DNA of 40,416 nucleotides from Cyclobacteriaceae bacterium (GTDB lineage Bacteria > Bacteroidota > Bacteroidia > Cytophagales > Cyclobacteriaceae), in contig JAFIEW010000026.1 of the NCBI GenBank assembly GCA_020832375.1, positions 1 through 40,416 on the forward strand, written 5' to 3'. Position 1 is the stretch's first letter; each line of letters opens with the position of its first letter. Of the stretch, positions 17,919 to 26,030 are shown piece after piece. The translations under genes and the position numbers were made by a program. The notes beneath the pieces are model-generated. The model had not been told where the DNA came from. It made no database searches and was given only the letters and a program-made list of their open reading frames with translations.

Positions 17919-19337
17919 ATGCAACAAAAAGTACTCAAGAAAGAAAAACTTAAAAAGTTCAAAACTTTTGTAGCGTCTTTATTGCCTCACGAAACGGCCT
18001 ATCTGTTAAAAATAGAACAACTAGAGGACGAATCCAACCGATTGATTCTCAATCAGACACACTTGCTAGTAAGTCGACAGGCAGATGACAGCATCTTTTC
18101 ACACCACATCGATAAGCGGAAATACAGCCGTATGATCCGATGGATGCAAGACAAACTCGCTGCCGGCGATGTAGACCTAGAGTTTAATCGCTTGATCAAC
18201 TTAGAGCGAAGGCTCATGCACGATCAAGTCAATGCCGAAGACGAGACAGAGCTATTGAAACTACTAAAAGTAACCAATACTTCAGACTATTACTTTATGA
18301 AGCGATTTGAATTGGCTATGCACTTAATGAATTATTTGCTTGTAAGGATGCGACACAAGGAATATATGGCAGTAAGTGAGTTTATCGGCCGGTTCAAAAC
18401 CCACTATGACCATTGCCGACATGTATATGGCAGGATTCAAGAGGCTACCCTAGATATCACCTCTCAGTACAGCTTTCACGATAAGGATTCAAGTCATTGG
18501 GAAAACTGGCTGCTCACCATTTTTCGAGACCCGATGATGGACGGTATGAACCGATACTATGCGCTAGTCCGTCTTATTTTTCTCTACTACAACTACAACC
18601 AAAAAGACCAACTCAAGCTTCTTTTTGATGAAGTAGAACCTCTCCTCGAAAGTGGCAAATTTTATAGTAGAAGGATCCTCATTAACTACTACGGTAATCG
18701 TCTTCTTTTCCATAGTAAAAACAATGAAATAGACTTAGCAATCAAATATGGCTATCTAAGCCTAAGAGTGGAAAATAGTGACTATTTGTACTATTTAAAT
18801 AATTTGGTTGCCGTATTACAAAAGAGAGGCAAACATGAATCGGCGATTGAATTGATGCAGTCAAGTTTTTCAGAAGCGAGTAAAAGCCATAATTTTCACC
18901 ATAGAGTAAGCTTTGTTTCAGCCTATATTAGATCGCTTACTGATTCAGGTCAGCCTATTAAAGCTGTAAGGCATGCAGAAGTATTTTTAGATGCTTACAA
19001 GAGTGAACTATTCCAATATCGATGGCACCTATTCTTTACGCTATATTTTCGAGCACTTTGCCTAAGTGGGGCTGATCAAAAGGTACTACAAGCCCTGTCC
19101 AAGTATAGACTTCAAGAGAGGGAATCGCGCTATCTTTCCAAAATCAGTAGTGTGGCAACTTTGGATTGGTACGCTCATATAGCCGCCTATCGCCTAGGTG
19201 AAATAGAACTTAAGGAACTAATCAATTATCGAGGAAAGTTTTTAGCTCTTTATGAGACGTCTACAGTGCGTAGTAAAGCGGTAAAAGAACTTCTTGATGA
19301 TTTAAACTTACTTATACCAGAAGTAGCCAACTGGTAA
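17919..19337 (+). CDS. Cytoplasmic helical-repeat protein of unknown function
   Basis: 472 aa, no signal peptide or membrane segment. The N-terminus is very basic (KKEKLKKFKTF). From about residue 70 the protein is almost wholly helical with tetratricopeptide-like pairs, for example IDLAIKYGYLSLRVENSDYL and HESAIELMQSSFSEASKS, plus many aromatic residues (YYNYNQKDQLK, LFFTLYFRALCL). I infer a TPR-like scaffold; no enzymatic motif is visible. It is flanked by a divergent small membrane gene and, 200 bp downstream, an unrelated gene, so the context gives no role. Confidence 0.65.
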   Translation: MQQKVLKKEKLKKFKTFVASLLPHETAYLLKIEQLEDESNRLILNQTHLLVSRQADDSIFSHHIDKRKYSRMIRWMQDKLAAGDVDLEFNRLINLERRLMHDQVNAEDETELLKLLKVTNTSDYYFMKRFELAMHLMNYLLVRMRHKEYMAVSEFIGRFKTHYDHCRHVYGRIQEATLDITSQYSFHDKDSSHWENWLLTIFRDPMMDGMNRYYALVRLIFLYYNYNQKDQLKLLFDEVEPLLESGKFYSRRILINYYGNRLLFHSKNNEIDLAIKYGYLSLRVENSDYLYYLNNLVAVLQKRGKHESAIELMQSSFSEASKSHNFHHRVSFVSAYIRSLTDSGQPIKAVRHAEVFLDAYKSELFQYRWHLFFTLYFRALCLSGADQKVLQALSKYRLQERESRYLSKISSVATLDWYAHIAAYRLGEIELKELINYRGKFLALYETSTVRSKAVKELLDDLNLLIPEVANW

Positions 19338-19537
19338 GCGGATTGTTGAAGCCCTAAAATTTAGAATCGAATAGATAGATCCTCATGAATTAAGCTATCA
19401 ATTAGCTGTGTGCTTCTAAATCATCTTACAAGTATTCTTTGTACAACTATTAGGAAAAGCATAAAAAATATTTTACTTTTAGAAGTAAGCCATGTAAATT
19501 CTTGAAATAACAATATCACTTTAAAATTATTATCACT

Positions 19538-20080
19538 ATGAATACTAGCACAGAAGGAGTCACCTTAAATGCGGCTTTTTTAAATGATGTTCTTAATTTA
19601 TACGACGGAAAGCCTTCAGAAATGCGTGTGTTACAAAATATGTGCGCTGATCACGACCTATCAAAGCCAGATAATAAAGTACCAATGAAGGTTTATAATG
19701 AGATGTGCGATTGGATTGAAAAAGAAATTGGCCCGATCAACACCAAGAAACTTGGACGTAAAATTGGAAATACAGCCTACGGGGCTATGGTACAATTTGG
19801 CATGATTGATCCACAGCCTAAGCCTGAGGAAATAATGAAGGCTTTGGCTCAGGTAGCTTCTACCATGATTCAAGATCCCGAGGGCCGTGGCTGGGAAATC
19901 GTTAGCTCTGGGAACAAAGAAATTATCATGCGTAGAACGCAAACTTTTAATTCTACACTCCAGTTTGGCCTTTTAGATGAACTCATGAGAAAAACAACCG
20001 CCTCTATGCCGAAAGTAGAATTTGTGAAAGAAGTAGCAAAAGGAGATGAATTTGATGAGTACAAAATCACTTGGATATAG
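19538..20080 (+). CDS. Hypothetical protein, possibly HNOB/V4R-like fold
   Basis: 180-aa soluble protein. The N-terminal helices (about 1-105) contain MKVYNEMCDWIEKEIGPINTKKLG and YGAMVQFGMIDPQP; the C-terminal part has GRGWEIVSSGNKEIIMRR, QFGLLDELMRK and EFVKEVAKGDEFDEYKITW. The pattern of helical bundle followed by Gly-Trp strand and a final charged-strand-Trp recalls ligand-binding domains of the heme-NO-binding / 4-vinyl-reductase group and DUF2378, but no heme ligand can be pinned down. This is a weak fold guess. It is monogenic, ending in a strong terminator shared with asd. Confidence 0.5.
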   Translation: MNTSTEGVTLNAAFLNDVLNLYDGKPSEMRVLQNMCADHDLSKPDNKVPMKVYNEMCDWIEKEIGPINTKKLGRKIGNTAYGAMVQFGMIDPQPKPEEIMKALAQVASTMIQDPEGRGWEIVSSGNKEIIMRRTQTFNSTLQFGLLDELMRKTTASMPKVEFVKEVAKGDEFDEYKITWI

Positions 20081-20116
20081 GAGCGAGGACGTAGTCCTTA
20101 CTTATGAAATTCTTCA

Positions 20117-20150
20117 GAAAAAAAGGAACAGTTGACTGTTCCTTTTTTTT
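20117..20150. terminator. Bidirectional terminator between the 19538 gene and asd
   Basis: GGAACAG-TTGA-CTGTTCC (20125-20142) with A-run before and T8 after. It sits 45 bases past the plus-strand stop and 100 bases past the asd stop and can serve both converging genes. Confidence 0.88.
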
Positions 20151-20151
20151 A

Positions 20152-20171
20152 TTTTTTTCGTGGAATGAAGA
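20152..20171 (+). repeat. Short dispersed T-run motif, copy 2
   Basis: T7 followed by CGTGGAATGAAGAC, directly behind the shared terminator. It differs from the consensus GCGTGGRATGAGGAG at a few positions and points toward asd. Confidence 0.5.
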
Positions 20172-20240
20172 CACAATTAGCCATCCCCCACAATAAGTCT
20201 TGCACTGTATGAAAGTAGGTTTACCCATTACGCTAGCAAC

Positions 20241-21245
20241 TTAAACCATTTTTTTATCAATGAGATACTGCGCTATTTGAACTGCATTGGTAGCCGCACC
20301 TTTTCTTAAGTTATCAGCTACCACCCACATATTTACACTACGCTCCTGCGACTCGTCTCTGCGGATTCTCCCCACAAACACTTCATTTTTCTTATGAGCA
20401 AATAGCGGCATAGGGTACTCGTTTTTGCTTGGATCGTCTTGTATGACTACACCAGAGGTAGCTTTAATAAGTGCTTTTAATTCATCCATGTCAAACTCAC
20501 GGTGAAACTCCACATTGATAGACTCCGAGTGTCCTCCCATTACAGGTAGCCTAACAGTAGTCGCTGTCACTCCGATATTATCATCACCAAAAATCTTCTT
20601 TGTCTCATTGACCATCTTCATTTCCTCTTTTGTGTAGTCATTCTCCTGAAACACATCAATATGAGGAAGTACATTCATGTCTATAGGATGAGGGTATACC
20701 GCTCTCACCTGTTCCTTAGGCTTACCTTCTCGCTCATCCATCAACTGATTGACAGCCTCCTTGCCTGTGCCTGTCACTGACTGATAAGTAGAAACAACTA
20801 TGCGTTTGATCCCATAAGGCTTATGAAGAGCCGATAATGCTAATACCATTTGTATAGTAGAGCAATTAGGATTGGCAATAATTTTATCAGTATCTTTTAA
20901 GATATGTGCATTGAGCTCTGGCACGATTAAGGGCTTATCTGGATCCATTCTCCAAGCTGAAGAGTTGTCTATCACAAAGCTACCTTTCGCAGCAAACTTA
21001 GGTGCAAACACCTTGGAAGTATCTCCTCCAGCTGAGAAGATCGCAATGTCTGGCACTGCATCTATGGCGGCTTGCATAGCGGCTACGGTCCACTCCTTGC
21101 CTGCAAAACTCACTTTTTTACCCACTGAGCGTGCTGATGCTACTGGAATAAGTTCTTCTATTTCTAGTTTGAACTCCTGCATCACTTCTAAAATTTCTTG
21201 ACCTACTAGCCCCGTAGCGCCAACAACTGCTATTTTAAGTCCCAT
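20241..21245 (-). CDS. asd: Aspartate-semialdehyde dehydrogenase
   Basis: 334-aa NADP-dependent enzyme making aspartate semialdehyde from aspartyl phosphate, the branch point to lysine, diaminopimelate, threonine and methionine. It has the N-terminal Rossmann motif GATGLVGQEIL, catalytic Cys128 in NPNCSTIQ and catalytic His239 in GGHSESINVEF. Length is normal. It is a single gene here; diaminopimelate supply would link it loosely to alanine racemase in cell-wall synthesis. Inward-facing copies of the short dispersed motif lie on both sides (20152-20171 and 21428-21453). Confidence 0.97.
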   Translation of the reverse strand: MGLKIAVVGATGLVGQEILEVMQEFKLEIEELIPVASARSVGKKVSFAGKEWTVAAMQAAIDAVPDIAIFSAGGDTSKVFAPKFAAKGSFVIDNSSAWRMDPDKPLIVPELNAHILKDTDKIIANPNCSTIQMVLALSALHKPYGIKRIVVSTYQSVTGTGKEAVNQLMDEREGKPKEQVRAVYPHPIDMNVLPHIDVFQENDYTKEEMKMVNETKKIFGDDNIGVTATTVRLPVMGGHSESINVEFHREFDMDELKALIKATSGVVIQDDPSKNEYPMPLFAHKKNEVFVGRIRRDESQERSVNMWVVADNLRKGAATNAVQIAQYLIDKKMV

Positions 21246-21652
21246 AGTTTGATGATGTATCGTTTACTGTTTTCAATCTTGGATAGGCTTTTTCAAAGAC
21301 GGTATCCATTAATTAGGCAATCTTGATTCTCAAGAGATATACTTATATACCCCTATACCCCTCAATTTTGACCAAGTCGCAAAATTACTAGCTGTCAGGC
21401 AAATAATAAAATAATTGGTGAAATATAGTCCTCATCCCTCGCAAAGAAAAAAGCCTTTATACACCCAAAAGCCATGAGAATACATTTCTTACTTTTTTAA
21501 ATGTTAACCAATCCAATTGTTGAAATGAAATCGTATATCACCAATAGGGAGTCAATTGTAAAAAACTATTATCTTAGGCGATATAAAGAGAGCAAAATGA
21601 TTGACGGTATGCTCTAGTAAAAAAGATTATAAGCTATAGATCAACAGGTTAT
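21246..21652. other. Divergent intergenic region between asd and the ECF sigma gene
   Basis: It contains a two-unit tandem repeat of ATACCCCT at 21347-21362, about 100 bp upstream of the asd start, and one copy of the short dispersed motif at 21428-21453. I cannot place clear promoter elements. No coding frame is supported. Confidence 0.5.
21428..21453 (-). repeat. Short dispersed T-run motif, copy 3 in map order
   Basis: On the minus strand: CTTTTTTCTTT followed by GCGAGGGATGAGGAC. Compared with the copy at 30861-30885 it matches 22 of 25 bases although one is intergenic and the other is inside a gene. Confidence 0.65.
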
Positions 21653-22198
21653 TTGAAATCGAATCCTACATATTCAGATATCTCGCAACTCATTGCGAAA
21701 ATCAAAGCCGAGGAGCATGAGGCATTCGAGCATTTGTACAGCAAGTATTCGAATGCGCTTTACAACATGAGCTTGTCGATCGTAAAAGACGAGGGACTTG
21801 CCGCTGATGTGCTTCAGGAAACTATGGTAAAAGTATGGAAAGGAATAGACCGATTTGAACAATCTAAAGGAGGTTTTTTTACTTGGATGCTCAACATTTG
21901 TCGTAATCTTTCGATCGATAAAATAAGAGGCAAACACGAAAAAAGAAGCAAAAAGAATACATCTATAGAAGATTGGATAAAAACAGAAAAGCAAGGCAGC
22001 CAATTATCATTCGATGCTATAGGGCTAGAAAGTCTGATCAATCAACTACCGAAGGAGCAGTCTGAGCCCCTTCGACTCAACTATATGTACGGCTACACTC
22101 ATGCAGAGCTAGCCAGCTATTATGGAGTCCCTTTGGGTACCATAAAAACAAGGATTAGGACAGGCATGAGTCATTTACGTAAATTATTAAAGACGTAA
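21653..22198 (+). CDS. ECF-type RNA polymerase sigma factor
   Basis: 181 aa with sigma region 2 (about 22-90; LQETMVKVWKGIDRF and FFTWMLNICRNLSIDKIR) and region 4 (about 120-178; LPKEQSEPLRLNYMYGYTHAELASYYG, core LNYMYGYTHAELA, then GTIKTRIRTGMSHLRK). It directs RNA polymerase to a stress or envelope regulon. The start is TTG: no ATG or GTG gives the complete region 2, and the next Met lies about residue 37. The anti-sigma gene follows 51 bp later, so the two form a regulatory pair. Confidence 0.95.
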   Translation: MKSNPTYSDISQLIAKIKAEEHEAFEHLYSKYSNALYNMSLSIVKDEGLAADVLQETMVKVWKGIDRFEQSKGGFFTWMLNICRNLSIDKIRGKHEKRSKKNTSIEDWIKTEKQGSQLSFDAIGLESLINQLPKEQSEPLRLNYMYGYTHAELASYYGVPLGTIKTRIRTGMSHLRKLLKT

Positions 22199-22249
22199 AA
22201 TATTTGTGATTGAAGATAGAAACCGCCTATTATAAGGAATAAATACACA

Positions 22250-23035
22250 ATGGAACACCAAGAAGCGAAAGACTTACTGATGCCTTATCTTATGGATGAT
22301 CTGAATCCGCAGGAAAGGATTGCCTTTGAGCGAGCACTCGAGCAGTCAGTTGCGCTTCAAGAAGAATTGACTCTGGCTGAAGAAGATTTACTGAATGCCT
22401 TAAATAAGGGAGCTCACAGTCCTCCTCTATCTGTAAAAAAAGCTATTTCAAAAGAAATACGCGTTAACAAAATTAAGGAGTTAAATGCTACTAACCCGAC
22501 GGTAACAAGAACTCCTTGGTACTATAAGTTAGCTGCGGCTGTAGCATTAATAAGTCTTGCGATTAACTTTTTATTATACCAACAGTATTTGTCAAGTGTA
22601 GACTATGCGATTAGCCTAGAAAATAAAGTGAGTTTTATGGCTGATCTGCAAAATCAGAACCAACAAACAGTGGCTGAGTTGTCTACTATCAACCAAATAT
22701 TAAGTTCAGCAGAAGCCCGTCGAATTGTACTTAAAGGGCTAGACCCTAGTCCTGATGCAGAGGCGTTAGTCATTTGGGATACTGTCTCAAAAAGTACTTT
22801 TTTAGCTGATGTTCAGCTTCCCGAGCCTCCTAGTGGTCTACAGTATCAATTATGGGCACTAAAAGATGGAAAGCCTATTAGTGCGGGGGTCTTTGATTGG
22901 AGCGGTAGTTTTTCACTAACCGAAATGAACATCACCGCTCAAGCAGATGCCTTTGCTGTATCGTTAGAAAAAGCTGGTGGATCCGAAAGTCCTCAAGGCG
23001 ATATCTACTTATTGGGAGAGGTGAAATCTTCCTAA
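22250..23035 (+). CDS. Anti-sigma factor, RskA-like
   Basis: 261-aa single-pass membrane protein. Residues 1-60 form the cytoplasmic sigma-binding helices (LMPYLMDDLNPQERIAFERA), the membrane segment is about 93-110, and the periplasmic C-terminal domain matches the anti-sigma-K family (LPEPPSGLQYQLWALKDGKPISAGVF). It should hold the upstream ECF factor inactive until an envelope signal triggers release or proteolysis. There is no zinc-binding HxxxCxxC motif at the N-terminus, in line with the RskA type. Confidence 0.93.
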   Translation: MEHQEAKDLLMPYLMDDLNPQERIAFERALEQSVALQEELTLAEEDLLNALNKGAHSPPLSVKKAISKEIRVNKIKELNATNPTVTRTPWYYKLAAAVALISLAINFLLYQQYLSSVDYAISLENKVSFMADLQNQNQQTVAELSTINQILSSAEARRIVLKGLDPSPDAEALVIWDTVSKSTFLADVQLPEPPSGLQYQLWALKDGKPISAGVFDWSGSFSLTEMNITAQADAFAVSLEKAGGSESPQGDIYLLGEVKSS

Positions 23036-23101
23036 AAAAGCCTTTGATAGTAGTACTACTATTAAGTAATTATCCTCATTTATTGTTTGAATGGTAACGG
23101 T

Positions 23102-23146
23102 ACGTTAAATGTTGTCGTAATTTACTGAAATTACACTTTTTAACGT
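23102..23146. repeat. Nested inverted repeat upstream of the HNH gene
   Basis: Outer arms ACGTTAAA (23102-23109) and TTTAACGT (23139-23146) enclose a perfect inner stem GTAATTT-ACTG-AAATTAC (23117-23134). It lies 7 bases before the ATG at 23154. It could hide the start of translation, be an operator, or end the sigma/anti-sigma transcript. Confidence 0.6.
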
Positions 23147-23153
23147 TACTACT

Positions 23154-23705
23154 ATGCCACCAATTAATGAGAATCTACTGTACTTAAATGAAAAATGGAT
23201 AAATGTCAGCTTTTCAGACGAAGCCTCTCACGCTACCTATGAAATTTCAAATCGAGGCAGAATTAAAAGTTACGCCGGTGATGGGGAAGGAAAAATAATT
23301 GCAGGCTCCGTCATCAATGGTTATCGAGTGGTAATGGTTAGGCTTTCAAATGGAAAGACAAAAACTAAATATGTGCATCGCCTTATTGCAGAGTACTTTC
23401 TATCACCAAGAAAGGAATCAGATAAATTCGTAATCCACCTCGACCATAATAAAGAAAACAATCATATCAATAACCTCAAATGGGTAGACAAGGAAGAGTT
23501 GCGTAAGCACATGAATACTAACCCAAATGTCAAGGCTTCTAGGTCGAAGGGCTATAAGTTGAAGGAAACTGATGTAAAAGTGATAAAGAAACTACTTCAA
23601 AGTAATAAAACTCGTTTGAGTATGATTGCTAAAAGATTTGGTATCACTCATACGCAGCTCAATAGAATCAGAAAAGGCGAAAATTGGGGACATGTATCCG
23701 CATGA
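23154..23705 (+). CDS. NUMOD4-HNH endonuclease (homing-type, free-standing)
   Basis: 183 aa. An N-terminal NUMOD4-like domain (about 10-62; EKWINVSFSDEASHATYEIS, key part YEISNRGRIKSY) is followed by an HNH_3 domain with His75 (YVHRLIAEYF), Asp97-His98 (IHLDHNKENNHINNLKWV) and the NN-H-NNL signature, then a C-terminal helix-turn-helix (about 138-178; SMIAKRFGITHTQLNRIRKG). This is the build of phage and homing HNH nucleases that nick or cut DNA. It is not inside an intron or a disrupted gene; it stands alone between the anti-sigma gene and a minus-strand glycosyltransferase, framed by inverted repeats on both sides. Confidence 0.92.
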   Translation: MPPINENLLYLNEKWINVSFSDEASHATYEISNRGRIKSYAGDGEGKIIAGSVINGYRVVMVRLSNGKTKTKYVHRLIAEYFLSPRKESDKFVIHLDHNKENNHINNLKWVDKEELRKHMNTNPNVKASRSKGYKLKETDVKVIKKLLQSNKTRLSMIAKRFGITHTQLNRIRKGENWGHVSA

Positions 23706-23715
23706 AAACCAATAT

Positions 23716-23741
23716 TGTAAAAATTAAAGATAATTTTTACA
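23716..23741. terminator. Hairpin after the HNH gene
   Basis: TGTAAAAATT (23716-23725) and AATTTTTACA (23732-23741) form a perfect 10-bp AT-only stem with a 6-nt loop, ten bases past the stop. No T-run follows, so termination is possible but not certain. Confidence 0.5.
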
Positions 23742-23820
23742 CCTTGTATGTTGGATTATGATGGTTAATTTTTAAAACAAAAATATAGTTGGGTAGTACT
23801 TTATACCGTCTAAGTAAAAT

Positions 23821-24906
23821 TTAACACCTAGACTTTGAAACGACCTCTTTAAGAAAGTGCTGCAATTGATCCAAACTATTATCCAGCGTATATTTACTTC
23901 TTACATGCTGTTTTGCATTTTCAGCCATTTCTTTAAACTTATGGGGTCGTTCAAAAAAATCGATTATTCGATCTGCAAGGCCGGAGGCGTCAGCTGAAGG
24001 AACCAGCTTAGCGTATTTACCTGAATCACTGAGCTCTCTTGCGCCATTCACGTCAGACATAATTACCGGCTTACCATAGGCCATTGCTTCCATAGGAGCA
24101 TTGGGCATGCCCTCAAAGAGTGAAGGAAGAACGAAGAGATCACAACCCTTAATATGCCCTATAGGCTGATGAATATAACCTGCGAAACACACATGGTCTT
24201 GAAGACCCTGCGCTTGTACCTGTTGAGATAATGCTGCTTTTTCCTTTCCATCGCCAATTAAATAAAGCAAAAGGTTAGGGTACCTGTTTTTAATCATACC
24301 CACAGCCTCAATGAGATATTTAAAGCCTTTTTCTTTTGCCAATCTACCGAGACCTAATATCACTTTGCGATTAGGAAACTCATCAGAAAAATCTATGGGT
24401 ACAATATCGTCCTGAAAAGTCATGCCATTGTATATCACTCGTATGAATTCGCCCGCCATTACTCCTTGTCGAATATAGTGATCTTTGATAGTAGCAGTAT
24501 TGGTGATGACACCTTGAGAAAAATGATTCATTAAGTAGGTATGTTTCCACATACTAGATTTTTGTGGTGAGCCACTTCTTACTAATACAGGAATATTTCT
24601 AGCCCACTTAGCCGCCAAGCCTGCTACAGCCAATTGCCTTAAATTTACAATGATAGCATCAAACTTATTTTTCTTAATAAATCGATATAGTATAAAAGAA
24701 TGATAAATACTGATATCGCTGAGGATATTGCAGGAAAAAACGGTAAGGCCTTTTTTTTGAGCTTCTTGCATTAATATAGAATTACTTGGCGCAGCAAAAA
24801 CCACCTCATTACCAGCCTCTTGTAAATCTGCCGCTGTATTAATAAACCATCGCTCACCCCCGCCAAACTTATTCTTACCAATAGTATGGACCATCAATAT
24901 TTTCAT
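23821..24906 (-). CDS. GT4 family glycosyltransferase
   Basis: 361-aa GT-B fold enzyme. The N-terminal domain has the glycine-rich acceptor loop NKFGGGERWFINTA; the C-terminal Glycos_transf_1 domain has GLGRLAKEKGF, LIGDGKEKAALSQQ, HVCFAGYI and the retaining EX7E motif in LFEGMPNAPMEAMAYGKPVI. It transfers a sugar from a nucleotide donor, most likely in LPS, capsule or other surface glycan synthesis at the inner membrane face. It points away from the DUF4254-GT9 pair, and copy B of the 190-bp element lies 93 bp upstream of its start. Acceptor and sugar are unknown. Confidence 0.94.
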   Translation of the reverse strand: MKILMVHTIGKNKFGGGERWFINTAADLQEAGNEVVFAAPSNSILMQEAQKKGLTVFSCNILSDISIYHSFILYRFIKKNKFDAIIVNLRQLAVAGLAAKWARNIPVLVRSGSPQKSSMWKHTYLMNHFSQGVITNTATIKDHYIRQGVMAGEFIRVIYNGMTFQDDIVPIDFSDEFPNRKVILGLGRLAKEKGFKYLIEAVGMIKNRYPNLLLYLIGDGKEKAALSQQVQAQGLQDHVCFAGYIHQPIGHIKGCDLFVLPSLFEGMPNAPMEAMAYGKPVIMSDVNGARELSDSGKYAKLVPSADASGLADRIIDFFERPHKFKEMAENAKQHVRSKYTLDNSLDQLQHFLKEVVSKSRC

Positions 24907-24999
24907 ACCCTAATTTTATTTTCTTTTTGTAAATATGCAGTTAATAGGCCAAGCCCCTTCCTAATTTGATTGCTTTTCCCATAACATACTTTAGACAAT

Positions 25000-25183
25000 A
25001 TACCTATCCGCATAAATAAATCTATGCCTTTAAAAGACACAAATTGTTACACCCTATCATGGCTTATTGCATGCTTTCTATTTTTAACAAGGCTCACGCT
25101 ATACTTTGCTATATTGCGCCTTCATCACTTTTAAACAATAACACTTTCTTAGAAATTTAAAGTGTAAACCAGCGGATAAGCAT
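25000..25183 (-). mobile_element. MITE-like or structured-RNA element, copy B
   Basis: 184-bp element, inverted relative to copy A at 7330-7520. Its right end is CGGATAAGCAT, identical to copy A's end; its left end, ATACCTATCCG, differs at two bases. Shared core blocks are CTTTGCTATAT (25104-25114) and CATGCTTTCTATTT (25070-25083). Near its right end ACACTTT/AAAGTGT (25141-25164) forms a perfect stem where copy A has the differing but also pairable CCTT/AAGG. Copies are only roughly two-thirds identical, so they are old, yet the ends are kept. Read on the minus strand it lies upstream of the GT4 gene. Confidence 0.65.
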
Positions 25184-25304
25184 ATTAAACAATCAAAGCT
25201 GACTGTGAAGCAAAGGTCTGCTTGTACAATTATTCAAAAGCTTGATTCAAAGGTAATGCATTTACTATAAAACCGTTTTCTAGTTTGTCACTTGATAGTT
25301 GAAA

Positions 25305-25335
25305 TTGTGAAATCGTTTGAAATTCCATAAATTTG
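25305..25335 (+). promoter_or_regulatory. Probable sigma-A promoter of the DUF4254-GT9 pair
   Basis: TTG (25305-25307), 20-nt spacer, then TAAATTTG (25328-25335), matching the Bacteroidota -7 box TAnnTTTG. It would give a leader of about 60 nt before the ATG at 25405. Confidence 0.55.
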
Positions 25336-25404
25336 CGTGCTTATACATTTAAGAAATACTACCGCTAGCTAGACAATATAAACATACACTTGACCAGAGA
25401 CCCT

Positions 25405-26025
25405 ATGAATATCCTATCAGCTGAAAAATGCATTCAACTGTTTAATCAGTCCATCAATGACTATCACAAAACAGATTCGATAGAAGCCCCATCGCCAAAC
25501 CCTTACCAAGTCTCAAGTCTTGAATACCTGCTATATAAGAAAAACTGGATAGATACCGTACAGTGGCACCTTGAAGACCTCATAAGAGATCCTGAGATTG
25601 AGCCGAAAAGGCTCGTTGAACTAAAGCGTAAAATCGATGCCTCTAATCAAGATAGAACTGATACAGTAGAAAAGATCGATGACTTCATCATTGCCTACTT
25701 CGATTTTAAAAATACGAAGAAAAAGGAAAATGCACGTATGAACTCAGAAACCCCAGCATGGCTACTTGACAGAATGTCTATCTTAATGCTAAAGGTGTAC
25801 CATATGCATGAACAAACACTAAGAGAAGATGCAGATGAAGAGCATATCCAAAAATGCGAATTGAAATTGGCCATTTTAAAAGAACAGCAAATTGACCTCA
25901 CGCAATGTTTTGATGAGCTAATAGAAGATATTCTGAATGGCAATCGTTTCGTAAAAGTATACCGTCAGATGAAGATGTATAATGATGAAAAATTGAACCC
26001 CATTTTAAGCGCGAAAAAGAAGTGA
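25405..26025 (+). CDS. DUF4254 family protein
   Basis: 206-aa soluble protein of DUF4254. Recognisable blocks are CIQLFNQSINDYH, NPYQVSSLEYLLYKKNWIDTVQWH (key part NWIDTVQWHLEDLIRDPEI), LVELKRKIDASNQDRTDTVEKIDDFI and IEDILNGNRFVKVYRQMKMYND. The family is nearly always next to a GT9 glycosyltransferase in Bacteroidota, and here it overlaps or abuts one; its own activity is unknown. The frame opens with a TTG at 25390, but the ATG at 25405 starts the conserved part. Role in lipopolysaccharide or related glycan assembly is inferred from context. Confidence 0.88.
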   Translation: MNILSAEKCIQLFNQSINDYHKTDSIEAPSPNPYQVSSLEYLLYKKNWIDTVQWHLEDLIRDPEIEPKRLVELKRKIDASNQDRTDTVEKIDDFIIAYFDFKNTKKKENARMNSETPAWLLDRMSILMLKVYHMHEQTLREDADEEHIQKCELKLAILKEQQIDLTQCFDELIEDILNGNRFVKVYRQMKMYNDEKLNPILSAKKK

Positions 26026-26030
26026 AAAAT

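Larger units (their letters stand above)
24907..25389. other. Divergent intergenic region of the glycan cluster
   Basis: It contains copy B of the 190-bp element (25000-25183) and a probable promoter for the DUF4254-GT9 pair (25305-25335). Nothing else is evident. Confidence 0.6.

Noticed and set aside
20688-20700. GGATGAGGG and similar 9-mers inside genes as further copies of the dispersed motif
   Set aside because: They lack the T-run and the CGTGG part; matches of this length are expected by chance.
21347-21362. Tandem ATACCCCT repeat upstream of asd as a riboswitch or iteron
   Set aside because: Only two units, no structure around it and no known lysine riboswitch features; kept only as a note.
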